A stretch of 64,000 bases of DNA from Enoplosus armatus (Eukaryota > Chordata > Actinopteri > Centrarchiformes > Enoplosidae): positions 14,477,501-14,541,500 of the forward strand of contig NC_092191.1 of assembly GCF_043641665.1 (NCBI RefSeq), written 5' to 3'. Made by a program: the position numbers and the translations under genes. Positions 39,052 through 52,800 of this stretch are shown here, one piece after another. A model generated the notes under the pieces. That model did not search any database. It was given only the letters and a program-made list of their open reading frames with translations, and had not been told where the DNA came from. How positions within the stretch are numbered: the first letter of the stretch is position 1; the number at the start of each line of letters is the position of its first letter.

Positions 39052-39482
39052 GCCCAGCAGAGCGGTTCAGGCTGGTTCGAGGACACACGTCCAGCTCCGA
39101 GCTCAGTGCTGCGGGGCCACAGAGCGGGAGAAGGACGACCTCACTTCACAATAACATTTGGATGCAGTCAGGATTTTTTTTTTTTTTTTTTTGTGGTTGT
39201 CGTGTTTGTTGTGAATGCAATATGAAACCTTTTTGTTTTTGTTTTGTTTTTTGCAATGCTGTACTTTTAGGTTATTTCTTGTTTTCACATCCCCTACTGT
39301 GATGTAATGCATTCCTTGTATGCTCTCATTATGTCTTTCAAGACCATGAAATTACTTTGTTTCATCAAGTTCAGTCCTGTCTGAAAACATGATCTTAATT
39401 ATTTGTTTGCCTCCTTAATGGGAATGCCTGTTCACTCTTCTGTTCTTATTCAGATAAGCCAATGGGCTGGCAGAGGGTACAT

Positions 39483-39485
<3 letters not shown>

Positions 39486-39536
<51 letters not shown>
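39486..39536. repeat. (GT)n(AG)n compound microsatellite
   Basis: About 17 GT units run into about 8 AG units within the probable col19a1 3' UTR. Confidence 0.95.
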
Positions 39537-39537
<1 letters not shown>

Positions 39538-40225
39538 AGCTGAATGAATGTACTTGTTTTATGTGTTGGTGTTAGAAAATATCAGATTTTCGAAACTCCT
39601 TATGCAACCAAAGTGCAGCAGATGTGTCTGATATGGAAATTATTTATTTTGAAGCGTGTTCTTCAAGAATGTATTTAAACTATGGTACTAATAATTGTAT
39701 TAAATGTAGCACGGATACTCTGTAATATTATTGCTAGCAGGTGTATTCATACATTTGTGGATTACTGAGAGTTTTGTTCTATGAAATTGTCACTCATGAC
39801 ACGTTTGCATTGTGCATGATAATCATTTTTTGAAAAGAAGAATCTGCAGCGTAATCATTGATAAAGATGTCTTCCCATTTCCTGTAGGTTATGCGTCGGT
39901 ACTGAGTGCTCATCAGTGATGTTCGCCATATCTTTTGTAATTCAAAAACCCACAACTTCACATACATCAAGGGTAGATTTTTCCACACAAAAAGAATGTA
40001 CTTTAAATGCTGTTGATGTTTGATGAGTGTGACCTCACATTCACCTTTACTGTTGGTTTAATCTGTAAATAAGTTGAGTGATTGTGTTTTGTTTTTTCGC
40101 GTCTAATGGGGCTTGTTATGGGACCTGACAATATAATTACATAAGCAAGTTGCCATTGTAATGATGCATCAAGGTTCTCACTTTTCTTATCAATCATACA
40201 TTGCTGCAAATGTTGAAGATTTGTC

Positions 40226-40228
<3 letters not shown>

Positions 40229-40256
<28 letters not shown>
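40229..40256. repeat. (GT)n microsatellite
   Basis: About 14 GT units within the probable col19a1 3' UTR. Confidence 0.95.
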
Positions 40257-42216
40257 CTGAGATGATGATTATTAACATTTACTGTTTACATAGTGTCGTT
40301 TATGATGATTCCTGTGGTTTGTTTGTATATTTTTGATTTTCAGCCACGCAAAGGAAATCGGACCACGACACTGCAACTTTTTGTTCTGGTGAAACATATA
40401 CTCATAAATGTACTTGAACTTTCTTGTTGTTTTGTTTTAACAGTATCGTGGTCTCTATCTGTCACTATGTATCGTGGGGTTTGGGGGCATCTTAAGACTG
40501 GAGTTTTGATTAATTTATTTGCTGTAACATTTTAATGTTTTCAACTAATTTCAGAAGGTTTTGAGTCAACCTTACTTAAACAGGCCGTATGATGTCTATT
40601 ATCCAGAAACAAGATGAAAGTTTTACTGAGTACAATCACTCTGAAATTGTTCAGACAAAAGTTCCCAGCACTGAAACTTTGGATTGAAATTGTTCCAAAA
40701 AGTAACCTAAACTTTATTACCACATTAAACAATAACTTACTAACTATAAACCATAATTGGCCTGTAGTTTGTATTACTTTCCTCAAACTTTCATTTTGAG
40801 TGTTGTTTAATGAGAGTTTGACTCAAAGGCTTTCATTTTACTTTTAAGTGTCCTGCTGTGATTAATGTTTGAGAGGTTCTGTGGGTGTATCTGAAAGTTT
40901 TGTGACATTAAGAACTCGGTCCTATCTGTATTTCATCCTTTAAGATCTGTTTGACACTTTTTTTTTCATCCTTTTTATTTCACGTCTCACATCATCATGC
41001 TTCTCTTACACATGTGAATTATAACTCACATCTTACTTTGAAGCTGCAGAGCATTTTTTTAAAAGATATTTTTCTCAGCGTGCAGGCTTGGTTTTTATCT
41101 CTGATCAATTTTTATCAGTATGAGTGGGTCTAATTTTAGATGGGTGTTGGATCAAATGTCTGCAACTGGCTTCATTTGTGAGATGAAAGAGCCCCCTGCT
41201 GGACATGAATTTATTTTCTCTTTGCTTGTAATGGAAAACAATCTTTCTTTGGGTTATAGGCTACATAACATCCCCTCCTCCTATTGGCTTCTGTGCTTTC
41301 ATCGCACTAATTTTCATATTCGGTTTAATGGGTCCCCCCTCTGAGACAATAACGCCGACCTTGACCAAATTCAAATGAGACAGCATCAGCAAACTAATGT
41401 GATCTGAAATTTTTGTTGCGACTCTCTGCGTATATTGAATTTAGCTTGAACTGATATTAATGTGCAGCGGTTTGGGACTTCAATTTAGCTAAACAACACG
41501 ATAACTAGGGCGGACACAACATGGCTGCTGATGTCACAGCCCACTTCACCAGCAATTTTGGTGCCAGCCATTTTACATCCCTCCGAGTTAAAAATCCATT
41601 TATTCTAAGTGGAATATTTCAGATGAAAGCAAACTCAAAGGATGGAGGTGTTGTAGGTTGAGGCATCCTTCAGATGAAATGCTGTTACACATCTAAAACA
41701 ATAACATCAGTTTTACACATCCACATATTTCATTATTGCTTTTTTTATAGTAATGTGAGTTGATCCTGTTGCCACATATAATCTAATCTTGTAAATAAGC
41801 TTGTAATGAGGGGGAAATACGGATCAGCCTCTCAGCATGGCCCCCAGGATTAAAAATGTCTGCCTGCTGCTCTCACTGTAACTCCTCTCCCGCGCCTTCA
41901 TAAGCTCTTGTCGTGCTGAGTGACTTCAATGTGTGTTATTGAATATCTACCTCAGTCTTGGTTTACCACACGTCTACATGGTTATTTTGGGAAAAAATAT
42001 ATCACAATACTAGCTGTTGCCTTTTATTGAAAAAAGAAAAAGCAATTGAAACCTCATGTGTATGTAAAAACAGACTCCAGCAGTCCTGGAGGTTGACATC
42101 AGCATCAGATGATCCAGTGTGTATGTGGTTACCAGGTATCAGAGGTTATATTTTACACTTTTCTTTGCAGCATCTTCTATTTACACTGATTAATGGCACC
42201 TGCCTTATACATGTGC

Positions 42217-42222
42217 AATAAA
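42217..42222 (+). terminator. Polyadenylation signal, likely col19a1
   Basis: AATAAA on the plus strand with a downstream GT-rich element at about 42240-42265. It is the first canonical hexamer with a good downstream element after the col19a1 stop. Confidence 0.5.
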
Positions 42223-42449
42223 TGTTATTCAGTGCTTTACTTCTTGTGTTTTTGTGTTGTATTTTTTAGCACAAACACAGCCCAGGTTACACTTCATTTT
42301 ATAATGCATTTCTGTGTGTTCAGTGGCAGTTACTGTTTCACATGAGATTATAGTTTGAAGTCCTTTAAGAAGTTATTTTAGTGATTAGTGATTTTTAGCA
42401 CTTCAGTAGTCTTTAAATTGGAATAAAGTGAATTAATAAAAAGGCAAAG

Positions 42450-42473
42450 AATATATATATATATATATATATA
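42450..42473. repeat. (AT)n microsatellite
   Basis: About 12 AT units between the col19a1 poly(A) signal and the foldback element. Confidence 0.95.
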
Positions 42474-42560
42474 ACCTATTTTGAATTACATTGCTGCAGC
42501 TGTGATATTTTTGAGTTTCAAAGTTCATTCTTGACCTTGGAAACAGCTTTTAACAGACTC

Positions 42561-42748
42561 ACCTCAAGGTCCATTTAGTAGCTGGTCTAGATCTTTTGAT
42601 CACATCACATGATCTTCATCAGTTTGCTCAGTTGTCATGGAAATGTAGATGAAAGAAATGTGTTCAGAAAAGACAGACTCCATCTGCTGATGAAGGTCAT
42701 GTCATGTGATCGAAAGCTACAGAACAGTTACTAAATGGACCTTGAGGT
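42561..42748. mobile_element. 188-bp foldback (MITE-like) element
   Basis: The ends are inverted copies: acctcaaggtcc at 42561 and ggaccttgaggt ending at 42748. The arms extend inward with few mismatches to about 42622 and 42687 (gatcacatcacatga against tcatgtcatgtgatc). The loop is about 64 bp and there is no reading frame. Structure fits a non-autonomous DNA transposon remnant. No clear target-site duplication was seen. It lies between the two convergent poly(A) signals. Confidence 0.75.
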
Positions 42749-42867
42749 GAAATTGTTTTGCTGTGATATTTTAGTTTAGTACAGTTTTTGGAAAGACATT
42801 CCTCATATTTGTCACAGAGTATTATATCATCACAGAATGATACCAGTATACAGAATAAATTGTTTTC

Positions 42868-42873
42868 TTTATT
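42868..42873 (-). terminator. Candidate polyadenylation signal, col9a1
   Basis: Minus-strand AATAAA about 810 bp after the col9a1 stop, followed by CTGTG/CTCTGTG stretches. An alternative minus-strand AATAAA lies at 43090-43095 and would give a 3' UTR of about 600 bp. Confidence 0.4.
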
Positions 42874-43679
42874 CGTAACATTAATGAGGGTCTCCCTCAT
42901 CCCTAAAGTATATTTCCATAAATGCACGACTGCACTCTGTTGTCATTCTGTACAATGAGGCAAAATCTCACATCAGGTTGTTTTGTAGGAAATATAATTA
43001 ACCACAATTTAAACATTTTTTACAGATTTACAACATGTTCAACAAACTGAAGTCAGTGTGACTTGATGACATTTTCATCCTCTCTCCTTTTTATTTTGCG
43101 GGGCTGAAAAAGACGGTCAGACATGTAGAAATGTATATTAAAAAAGGGTTTCAGCAGGTTTATCTTTGGTACATTAGCACATACAGAACAAAATAATAGC
43201 AAAGGGCACTTAAACCAAACAAAATCCTGATCCCGAATTGCTGTGATTATTTGAAATGTTCTGTGAGAAAGTGTTGGAGCTTTTACTCAAGAAAACAGTG
43301 TAAATAGGGAAAAGGGAAGAGGAAATTGTAGGCAGAGGTACAATAAGAGTGGGATAAACAAACATTTCTGGTCATTTCATATCGTCTCAGAAACAGGACG
43401 CCTTCCTGAAAATATCAAAATACCTCTCAGGTAGAAAAACACACCAAAACAAGCCAGATTTCTGCAGCACATCAATATGTTTTGTGTGTTTTTTTTAAGA
43501 CTCGAAGAGGCTGGCTCCTTCTGATGGAGATGTGGCTGGCACAAAACATGCTCACAAGACTAGAGGTTAATGGATCAAAGGCACCACACCAACCACAGCT
43601 CTTTGGAAGACAGTGTGAAAAATGTTGTGTGCTCGGGGGAGCTAATCCAACAGTCTTTCTGTCTCCGCCAGAGTGGCTC

Positions 43680-43876
43680 TTAGTTCCCTGCAGGTCCCTT
43701 CACATCCAGAGACTGGTGGGCAGCCCCTGCCTGGAGGTTGCAGGCTGACGGGTCACAGTAACCATTAGGACCAGCTGCACCAGGAGGCCCAGGTACACCA
43801 GCCTGTCCAGGAACGCCAGGAGGTCCCCTCTGCCCATCCCGGCCTTCCTGACCGTAGCCAGGTTTGCCTGGCTCAC
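43680..43876 (-). CDS. col9a1: col9a1 last coding exon, COL1 end and NC1
   Basis: 197 coding bp including TAA. Starts [20 protein letters not shown], then [19 protein letters not shown] and VKGPAGN, then stop. Human ends FCEPASCTMQAGQRAFNKGPDP. Acceptor ttgtgaccacag. Confidence 0.96.
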
Positions 43877-46800
43877 CTGTGGTCACAAAATTAATTTTAG
43901 GATGCTAGTTGCTACTTTTAAAGGATCACATTTTTCAAGCCTATGTTACAACAGTCACATGCCCTTATATACATTGAAATAGTGTTTATAATCATCCTTT
44001 CTGTCGATTCTGGCCTTCCTAACTCAATTTCAATGTTATTGATGGTGGGGTAAACAGTCCTCGTTCTGTGTAAAAATGACTTACTTATGTTAGTCGAAGC
44101 TAATATGAGGCTTCAGCACTCTGACTTGGACAAATTAAATGGGTATCTTTCACCTTTTTTGTACCAAATTGCCTCTTTGTGTTTCATTGTTGAGCTGTGG
44201 TGGAGGGGCAGTAAAAAAAGGGAATTTGGTCTAAAAATACAATAACTTAGATACCCACTTGATTTGTCCAACTCAAACTGCTGAACTTTGAACACATTTT
44301 TATATCAAACAAGGATGGTGTGGATGTTGTCCATACATTGGGAACACGTTAAGAGCAGACCTCTTTACCAGTATGGACAGGAGGAATGACTACAGCGATC
44401 GAAAACAGTTTGAATGTACATATGAGAATATGAGTGTTGTACCTGCAATTTTAAGATAGAAGAGCAGATTCAAAAGGCTAAATTGACTCACCAGGAAGTC
44501 CGGGAGCTCCTGGCTGACCTTTAGGTCCTCGTACAGTGGGCCCTCTGGAGCCTCTGTCTCCCATTTCACCTGTAACACGTATTATGTAGTGAAGATATTT
44601 AGTTATTGTTTCATTTGGTTTATAATTCTCTCACATCACCCTAAATAGCGACATCTGTCAGGAAATTCATTACCTTTTGGTCCTTTCACTCCTATCATTC
44701 CTGGTGGCCCTTTGAGTCCTGGAAGGCCTCTTGCTCCAGCCTGCCCAGGGAAGCCATTGTCTCCCGGAGCCCCAGGAGCCCCTGGAGGTCCAGGTTTTCC
44801 AGGTAAACCAGCTACGCCTGACTCTGGCCTCCTTAAACTAGCAGCTAACTGGGCCAGCTGTTCTGTTGGAGCACAACAGGAAGAAGATGATGAACCTGAT
44901 GAACCATTAGATGCAAAACTGGCACCAAGACATTGAATGGTGTAACCGACAGTTATCAAGGGAACTTTTTAAAAATAAGACTTTGTGATAAATCATGCTG
45001 CAGCATAAAAAGGCTCATTTTTGAAAGCTCAAAGCAACTCTCATAGAGGAGATGGTCCAACAGCTCCTGTACTTGAGTTCACAGTGAAGCAGAGCGAGGT
45101 GAAACTGTGGTCACGATATCCCTCGAGCTCCTCCTGTTTTTCAACCTTTTTCCATACAACCTCAGTAAATTGAGCAGAAAGGAGATAATACTCCTTATTT
45201 CAGGCAATCAGCGACAGAAAATGTATGTTCATGGTGCAACGGATATAATATTAATCTCCTGTGGCTCCTTGCTGCATGGTATTTTGCACTTAAGATTCCA
45301 GTTTTCTGGCTCCTGATGAAAATTCATGCAGCCGCTGCTTGACTGCTCTTTTTTTAAGATTTCCTTTCCAGGCAGACTCTTTGCTTGGAGCAGAGGAGTG
45401 CAGGTCCGCTGGAGGTGAAATTAATTTTTCAGCACATGGAGTATAAAAAAATCATGAGTGTAGGAGATGAGTTGTGGAGACGTAAGAGCAACAGAATGAA
45501 GAGAACAGAGGTTGCGACTTCAGTGAGCCATTTTCTAAAGCTCTGAGAAAGGAATCTTTCATCCATCAAATAAACAAAGACTGAAGCTTATTTCATGTTT
45601 CAGTTATGAGACCTTCCCTTCCTGAACTTCAGAGGATTCAGCAACCGCCCAGATCAATGAGACAACGGCGGGGCTGCTCTATGTGTGGTTGTGTAATGAG
45701 GCATTCTGGGAAAGATTAAAGTCCTGAAATGAGGCACAAGGGAAAGATAAATGGGGTCAAAGGCCTATAAGTTCTTACCTTGCATGACTCGCATGCAAAC
45801 TTGTTTGATGTGCTGATCACTTGGCTCCTTACCCTGGAAGGAAAAAGACGACTTAATAGATTTCATGACGGTGTCTAAAACAGACTCCACAGCACTGCTA
45901 TCAAGTGAAAACAGCCCTCCTCCTATTCTACTGACTTGCTTTTACAGCAATTGAAAGATTACTGTGGGTATTCTTGGGCTTATAAACCCTGTGTAATAAA
46001 CTCAAAGTGCACTGTGGTGAAAGGGTTTCACCTTTCAACAACACAGGTACTGAATTGGAGTTGGGATTTTACCAATCTCGATAAGGAAACGCTCTTTTTG
46101 CTTGCCTCCTCTACAGGGATGTCAGAGCACAGGTGAGCCTGGAGCAAGTGGGGATTCAACTCCTGAATACTGAAGACTGATGTATGGTTCGATGTATTCC
46201 TTGCTGCTGCACAATACTGGGGTTTAGTGTTTTAGAGTTATTTGCACAAGTTAAAATTATAAGACCGACATCAGAATAACAAAGATAATAGTGAGCAGGG
46301 AGAGGTATTCAACCCAGTGGGACTTATTTATGGCCTCTGCCTGTGTATTGTTTTAATATGTTCTGTGGACTTTAAGGAAGACATACTTCCTAAAGTTAGT
46401 ACCCCTATATCTTCTTGTGCAGGACACAGGGAGATTTTACTTACTCAGGTGCATTAAAAGTCAGGATTTTGATGTCAAATACAAGAAAATGAAAGTGTTG
46501 GATTTGCTGTTAATTTGTCTGCTGTATGGAAGGAACATATACAAGGGCAAATAGTAGTTTTTCATTTTTGTGACTTTAAGCATGAACAAAACCAATAATA
46601 TAACCCCCTGACCAGACACCTACTATACAGAGGGTAGACCAAATGATTCCATTGTTTTTTAGTCTACCCCCTGTAAGTGTTAGCACTAAATCACAACTTT
46701 TAGGCCTCAGAGTTTTGGTTAAGGACACTTGACTTGAAGAGACTTGTTGACCTACCGCAGGACCCTGGGACCCTCTGACTCCAGGTGGACCCCTGTTCCC

Positions 46801-49800
46801 CTGCATGCCCCGCGGTCCAGGTGTGCCCGGCGGCCCCTCGATGCCAGGCTGCCCTCGGCTTCCCTCAGGACCTCTCCTGCCAGGCTCGCCAAGGTTACCA
46901 ACCTTAGCAGAAAATAAGGTACCAGACCAGAGAAATATTACAAAGCTGCAGCACTTTCTCAATGGTTTGACGCCACAGGAAAACATTGAGATAAAAGGTT
47001 AAAATAATCTGTTTGAACTCACGTCTCCTTTAGGTCCAGATTCTCCTGACTCACCCTATAAACAGCATTTATAAAATACAGAGGATGGAAACAGGGACAA
47101 ATGTAGTCTGGTGAGATTCTATTGTGAATAGAGATGTTGAATAGTTAAAACAATGGTGTCAGTGTAACAACTTACAAGATCCCCTTTGTCTCCAGGGTTT
47201 CCCTCATCACCTTGTTCTCCCTATGAAAACATAGTCTGTAAATGATTTATGCCAAGCAGCCCACTTGTTATTTAAATACAGAATTACTATTAAGAGAGAA
47301 TTAATATTTAGTATCAGAATTTCATACCTGGTCTCCTTTGGGTCCGGCTTCTCCACGTTCCCCCTGTTACAAACAAAACAAATGTGTTAACTAAGAGTTG
47401 TGGCTTGTCGAATTCAGTAGTTCAGAATATTTGCCTACACTAGAGGGAGCTGATCAGCTGTTTGTTGTTGAGCATTAATGTCTCTTGCTGCTTAAGACAA
47501 TAGTCCGACATCTGAAAAGGTCTCTGACTGGGACTGTGGTGATTTCTTACCCTCTCTCCTTTCACCCCGGGCAGGCCATGAGGACCAGGGAGACCAGGAA
47601 GGCCGGGGTCACCTTTGGGTCCCTATAACAAACAAACATGCACATCTGATGAGTCATCTAAGCAGATGCACAGCAGCCTTTATAAGACAAAATAATGCAA
47701 TTTGCTCTTGATTTGTAACCCATTTCATGAATCATAACACCTGTTAACATTGCTGAAATCGCTCAAATATCAGTGGCTATAGTAAGTTACAGTAAACAAC
47801 TCCAAACTTAGCACTGCTGCTTATTCTCTTGGGCATGTTTGTGTGCCATTTCCCCTTTGATCACTGAGTGACTGTCTGAGGAATGCCAGGAGAACAGAGA
47901 GCTCTTTCAGCCCCCTGCTAACAGGTCTCCCCTTCCTGTGAAAATAGACCTCATGTGAGATCCAGCCTCGGCCTATTCTCTGAGACATTCCAGTGAAACA
48001 ACAGCAGGGACTATGCTCTCTCAGGCGTCCCTCCTTTTCAGCCTCTCTCATTCAAAGTGAAAAAATGCAAGAGGTAAGTATTGTTTAGTGCCGCTCCTTG
48101 TTTATGTCTATATTCTATATATTACCACTACTGATTGTTGGATGCACACTGACAGCTAAGATTTTTTATAATACTTTTATTCAAAATAAAAGCATGGATA
48201 AAAACGTTTTAATCAAAATCAACCAGTTAAGATTTAAATTTAATTTAATTGTGCTCCACAAAATGTGTTTATAACTTACCCTGACACCTGGCTTGCCAGC
48301 TGGACCCAAAGGACCTTGCTCTCCTATACTTCCCTGTAGGGAAGAAGAGGAGAAAATGATGAGAAAGTAAAAGGATTGAAGTTTGAAATTAACATACGAA
48401 CAAAATAAAGAAATTCAAGCAGAAAGTACTCACAGGTTCCCCAATAGGTCCAACAGGTCCCACCTCTCCCTGTTCTCCGCGCTCACCCTGTGGTGTGACA
48501 GTAAAACAGCACGGTGACACAACAGAGGTGACAAAAGAATCACAGTGTTTCAACATGTGCTGCTCACACTTACTGTTTTGCCAGCAGGTCCCATTGTTCC
48601 AGAAAGGCCTGGCTGACCAGCGTCTCCCTGTGCAGAAACAACCAGAGCTGCTTTCAGATTTTGAATGCAAGAAAAAACAACTGATAATATTTAATAATTG
48701 ATCAAGCCAACAAACCTTAGGTCCACTCAAGCCTTTTGGTCCAGGTGAACCAGGCAAGCCCTAAAAACAGAACAGAGGACATGTCTTGAAGACAACAATA
48801 ATAAGGAGATATATTTCTTACAACGACGGAGAAATATTTCTAGCAGGAAGAAAACACACCTCACTGGGAGAAACTCTGGAGCATAAAGACAGCAGGCTTA
48901 GTGGATGAAAAATACATTTGTTTGAGCTTTTGACCCAAATAAGCTTAAGGTGATAAAAGCGCTCTCGACAAAATCTTTCCTTATGCTGCCACAGGCAGGT
49001 TGTTCCTGCCAACTGATGCTCATTAGAGCCGTTCATTCGACTAATCACAGGTTTTTTTCCTGCCTGTAGCATAGCCTGCTGTATGAGTGCAATATCACAG
49101 ATGGATGGAAATCAGTGGTTATGCTTGAAATGTGAACATACAGAAAAAAGTTTGTCATATATTTATAAAATACAAGATGCAAAAACATTCTTCTGACTGC
49201 TGTTTTTAACTCCAATACAGATGTGGAGATGTTGAACTACATGAGCTAAGGTGCTTTAAACCGCTCCTGGTGAGTTTACACGGGTGCATCCACTCAGAGT
49301 CAGTCTTGACAGTTTGGGATCAAAGGTCACACTCACAGGAAGTCCCTGAAGTCCGACCTCTCCAGGAACGCCTGCCTTCCCAATGCCTCCCTGCCGGGAA
49401 ACAGACAGTGGAAGAAATTAAGCTACTACTGTTCCTAGCAGCCAGATAGACAATTCTGAGCTGTAACATTAAAACATACTAGTTTTATGAATAAAGTAGT
49501 AAAAAACAATGCTCTACCTTTGCTCCTGGCATCCCAGGAATACCCTCGCGACCGTCCACACCCGGTAAACCCTGGTGATAAAAAACACAAACTAAAGTGA
49601 GTTCACAACGTATCGGAACATCAAGACTTTATTTGTCATCATCGATCAGACACTCACAGCCTCTCCCTTGGGACCTGGAAGACCTGTGATTCCTCTCTTT
49701 CCTTGATTACCCTGAACAACAAAGCAACACAGCACATTTAGTCAATTTCAAACCAGAATTCAATCAGAATTCAGAATTTATTTTCAACATCAGAAAATGT

Positions 49801-52800
49801 CTACTTACTGTTTCACCTTTAGGCCCAAGCTCGCCCATCATACCTCTCTGGCCTCGATCCCCCTGAAATAATGCATTGAATCATATGCTGCTCATACATA
49901 CCACATTTGCAGCAAAAATAAAAAGCATTTGTGTCATGGGACAAACTTACAGTTGCCCCTGCAACACCCTGGGGACCTGGATCTCCATCAAGACCTCGAG
50001 CTCCCTGCCAGACAACAATAGAAGTGTTGGTATTATAATCTGTTTAAACAATACACATTTGAATAGACAACTAGTAATGGAATTCACACTGGATTCGCAA
50101 GTAATTCAGGAAGAATCTGACATATATGGTAAAAATCATAGAAGCACTTACCATCTCTCCCTTGGGGCCCATCATTCCCATGGCTCCACGAAGTCCCTGA
50201 GGACCCTGAAATAACAAGGAGATCCATGAGGTGCCTCAGTGAACAAGAGAAGCTGACACCATAAACAGCAAATTGTAACTTGAAAGACTCTAACATCATC
50301 TAATAAATATAGTATCTAACCATTGGTCCTTGGGATCCGACCTCCCCTGGACTTCCCTGGTCTCCCTCTTCACCCTGAGTGAATGAAAGAGAAACAACAT
50401 TAGCAGAAAAACAAAGTCAAAGTCAATCAATTTAACCACATTATAAGAGTGAAACTGCATCCTAACACATGATGCAACCCAGTAGTGCCTCTCTTTTGCA
50501 GAAAAAAATCAGAGGCTGCTCCTATCAACTGTGTTAATTAGAAAATGAGGCAGCCATTCTGAAATGTGTTTAATACCCACTTTTTAATGGATTGCAAGGG
50601 CGCAAAAGCCGACAATTTAACTCCAAATTACCGTTCTCCTGCTTTGCAAATTACAAATAATTTATACGCTGACTCCGTGGTAGACCTGAGGAGGCATATC
50701 CATTAAGATAGATAGTGGTTTGGGTCTGAGGCTGCACACACTTTCTGTCATTAAAAAAGGCAATTTCTTCTTTAAATTATTTCCATTAGAATTGGCTGAT
50801 AAGGCATGTAAACAATACATAGCTGCTAATCAAATATTACACAACAAATGAACACAATGAAAAGGGTCAGCATTTGTTTACATCATAGAGCAAGAGAGAA
50901 ATGAGAATATATTCTTAATTCTGCTTGATTGTCCAAAAGAAAGACTGTATCATTACAAGAAATGTCTTCAGTTTCTGGTGGATAGACAAAAAAAAGGCGA
51001 AGAAAATCTTATTCTTGTTTATTGCCATAGATTTTTATGATATTGTTATATGTGATATGTAATTACTGGAATATATCATTGTTTCTGTTCGTTTCAAATA
51101 CAAAGTGAAGCATTGTATGTTTTTGTATGTAACTGGGTCACACAACCTTTTATTACTTACAACCATGTGCAATCTTTCAAATACATACTTATTTTATATT
51201 TCAGTATTTTTCTTAAATATCATGAAATTATACACTCTCAACCACAGCACAACATCTGGTTATTCTATTGTTAACTTTAGTTCAAATTTGTGAGTGGAAA
51301 AGAGGCAAAAAGGCCCCTCAAATGAAACTTCCAGTGAAGGAGAAAATCATTCCCGGGGACGGAGCGCAGACTGACAGTAAATCATATCCTGGCATGGGGT
51401 GATAAAGGGAGATAGGCCCAGACTCATTTCCATTTATATAGTGCATGGACACATTACAGGGAGAGGGTAGTTGTGCTTGAACATCATTTCAAATAAATCA
51501 TCCTCCGTGCATTACAAGGAGTCAGAGGCATTACACACATGCATGTATCGCTTCCTCTTGAAATAGAGGAGCACAAATAATACTTGTCTCAGAGGTGCCA
51601 GGAATCCCTTTTTCACGTTTAAGTCATGCATAATTTCTTTCCGATGTGGAATGTTGTGGCACGTGTGACAGTTTTGAAGGGAAATCCATGTTTTTAAGTA
51701 ACTATTTATGCAGTTTTATGTGAGTATAAATCCACTTTGTTGATGTTGTTGATGTTTGTAACATTTCACATGACAGGAAATACTTGGCTTTGGGTTAACA
51801 AACAAGTATTTTTCCCTAAATTGAACACGTTTTACCTTGTGGCCTTGTTTCCCAGGTTCTCCTGCTTCACCTTTTACACCTTTGTGGCCCTGGAAACGTA
51901 CAGAGAAAAAAAGGAGCACCCATTAAACACACTATATTTTGGAACACTAACATGATTTTAGTGCGACACAAAACACCATCTACTCACCTTCATGCCAGGA
52001 AGGCCAGGATGTCCAGAGGTCCCAGGTGGACATGAGTTTGGACACTAAACACCAACATAAAAGTCAGAAATGATTCCTGACAGCAAAATAAATATTATTT
52101 GTATTCTCCAGAAAAGAAAGCTTTACCAGGTCGGCACTGCCTTGCATTCCAGCTGCACCCTGAAATTTAGAGAAAATACAAGTTAACACTTTTATATTGT
52201 AATGTATCAACCTCATGATGATTCTAAGGAGCTTGTAAGTCACTAGAGGAAGGAGAGCAGGGCGCAGTGGTGGCATCACTGACATGGCCATATTAATTTC
52301 GTGGCTGCATCAAACTCCTTCCCATGTGAAATCTAAAGTCAAATGTAATCATTTGCAAATCTTATGAGATGTCAAATGAAGCTGTGTCACTTACTCTGGG
52401 CCCTGTTGGTCCACGAGGTCCCTGTGGTCCTCTCACACCCATGGACCCCTGTGGAAAGACATAGAATTCGTCAAAAACTACACCAAGAGAATAAATGCAA
52501 TCCATTACTGCTGAATAGTCTACAATATATATAGTATAGTGTATAGTACAGTTAGCTCACATGTTATATGTGCAAATATTCATTCAGGGGAATTTCAAGT
52601 TAATATTTTTACTTTGGAAGTTCATATTTTCAAGTGTATTAAGAGGTGATGCTAATTGAAATGTACTATGACAAATTAAGAGCTAAACCCAGGTTGCAAT
52701 CTTAACAATGTCCAAAATCACTGCTTTAAAATCCAATGTAAGCTGATGCTGACAACTATAGCCAAAGGGCAAAATTAAAATAAATCAACCTGTAATGTAA

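Larger units (their letters stand above)
39052..42245 (+). other. col19a1: Probable col19a1 3' UTR
   Basis: No gene is visible between the col19a1 stop codon and the convergent col9a1 gene. The best polyadenylation signal is AATAAA at 42217-42222, followed within about 20 nt by a GT-rich stretch (ttcttgtgtttttgtgttg). That would give a 3' UTR of about 3.2 kb. An ATTAAA at 39699-39704 could serve a shorter form. The interval contains GT/AG microsatellites at 39486-39536 and 40229-40256. Confidence 0.5.

Noticed and set aside
44712..44936. Plus-strand Pro/Gly-rich open frame ([18 protein letters not shown])
   Set aside because: Antisense of the col9a1 COL1 exon; Gly-Pro codons read Pro-rich on the other strand.
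46805..47002. Plus-strand frame with [11 protein letters not shown] repeats
   Set aside because: Antisense shadow of the 147-bp col9a1 exon, with no splice sites of its own.
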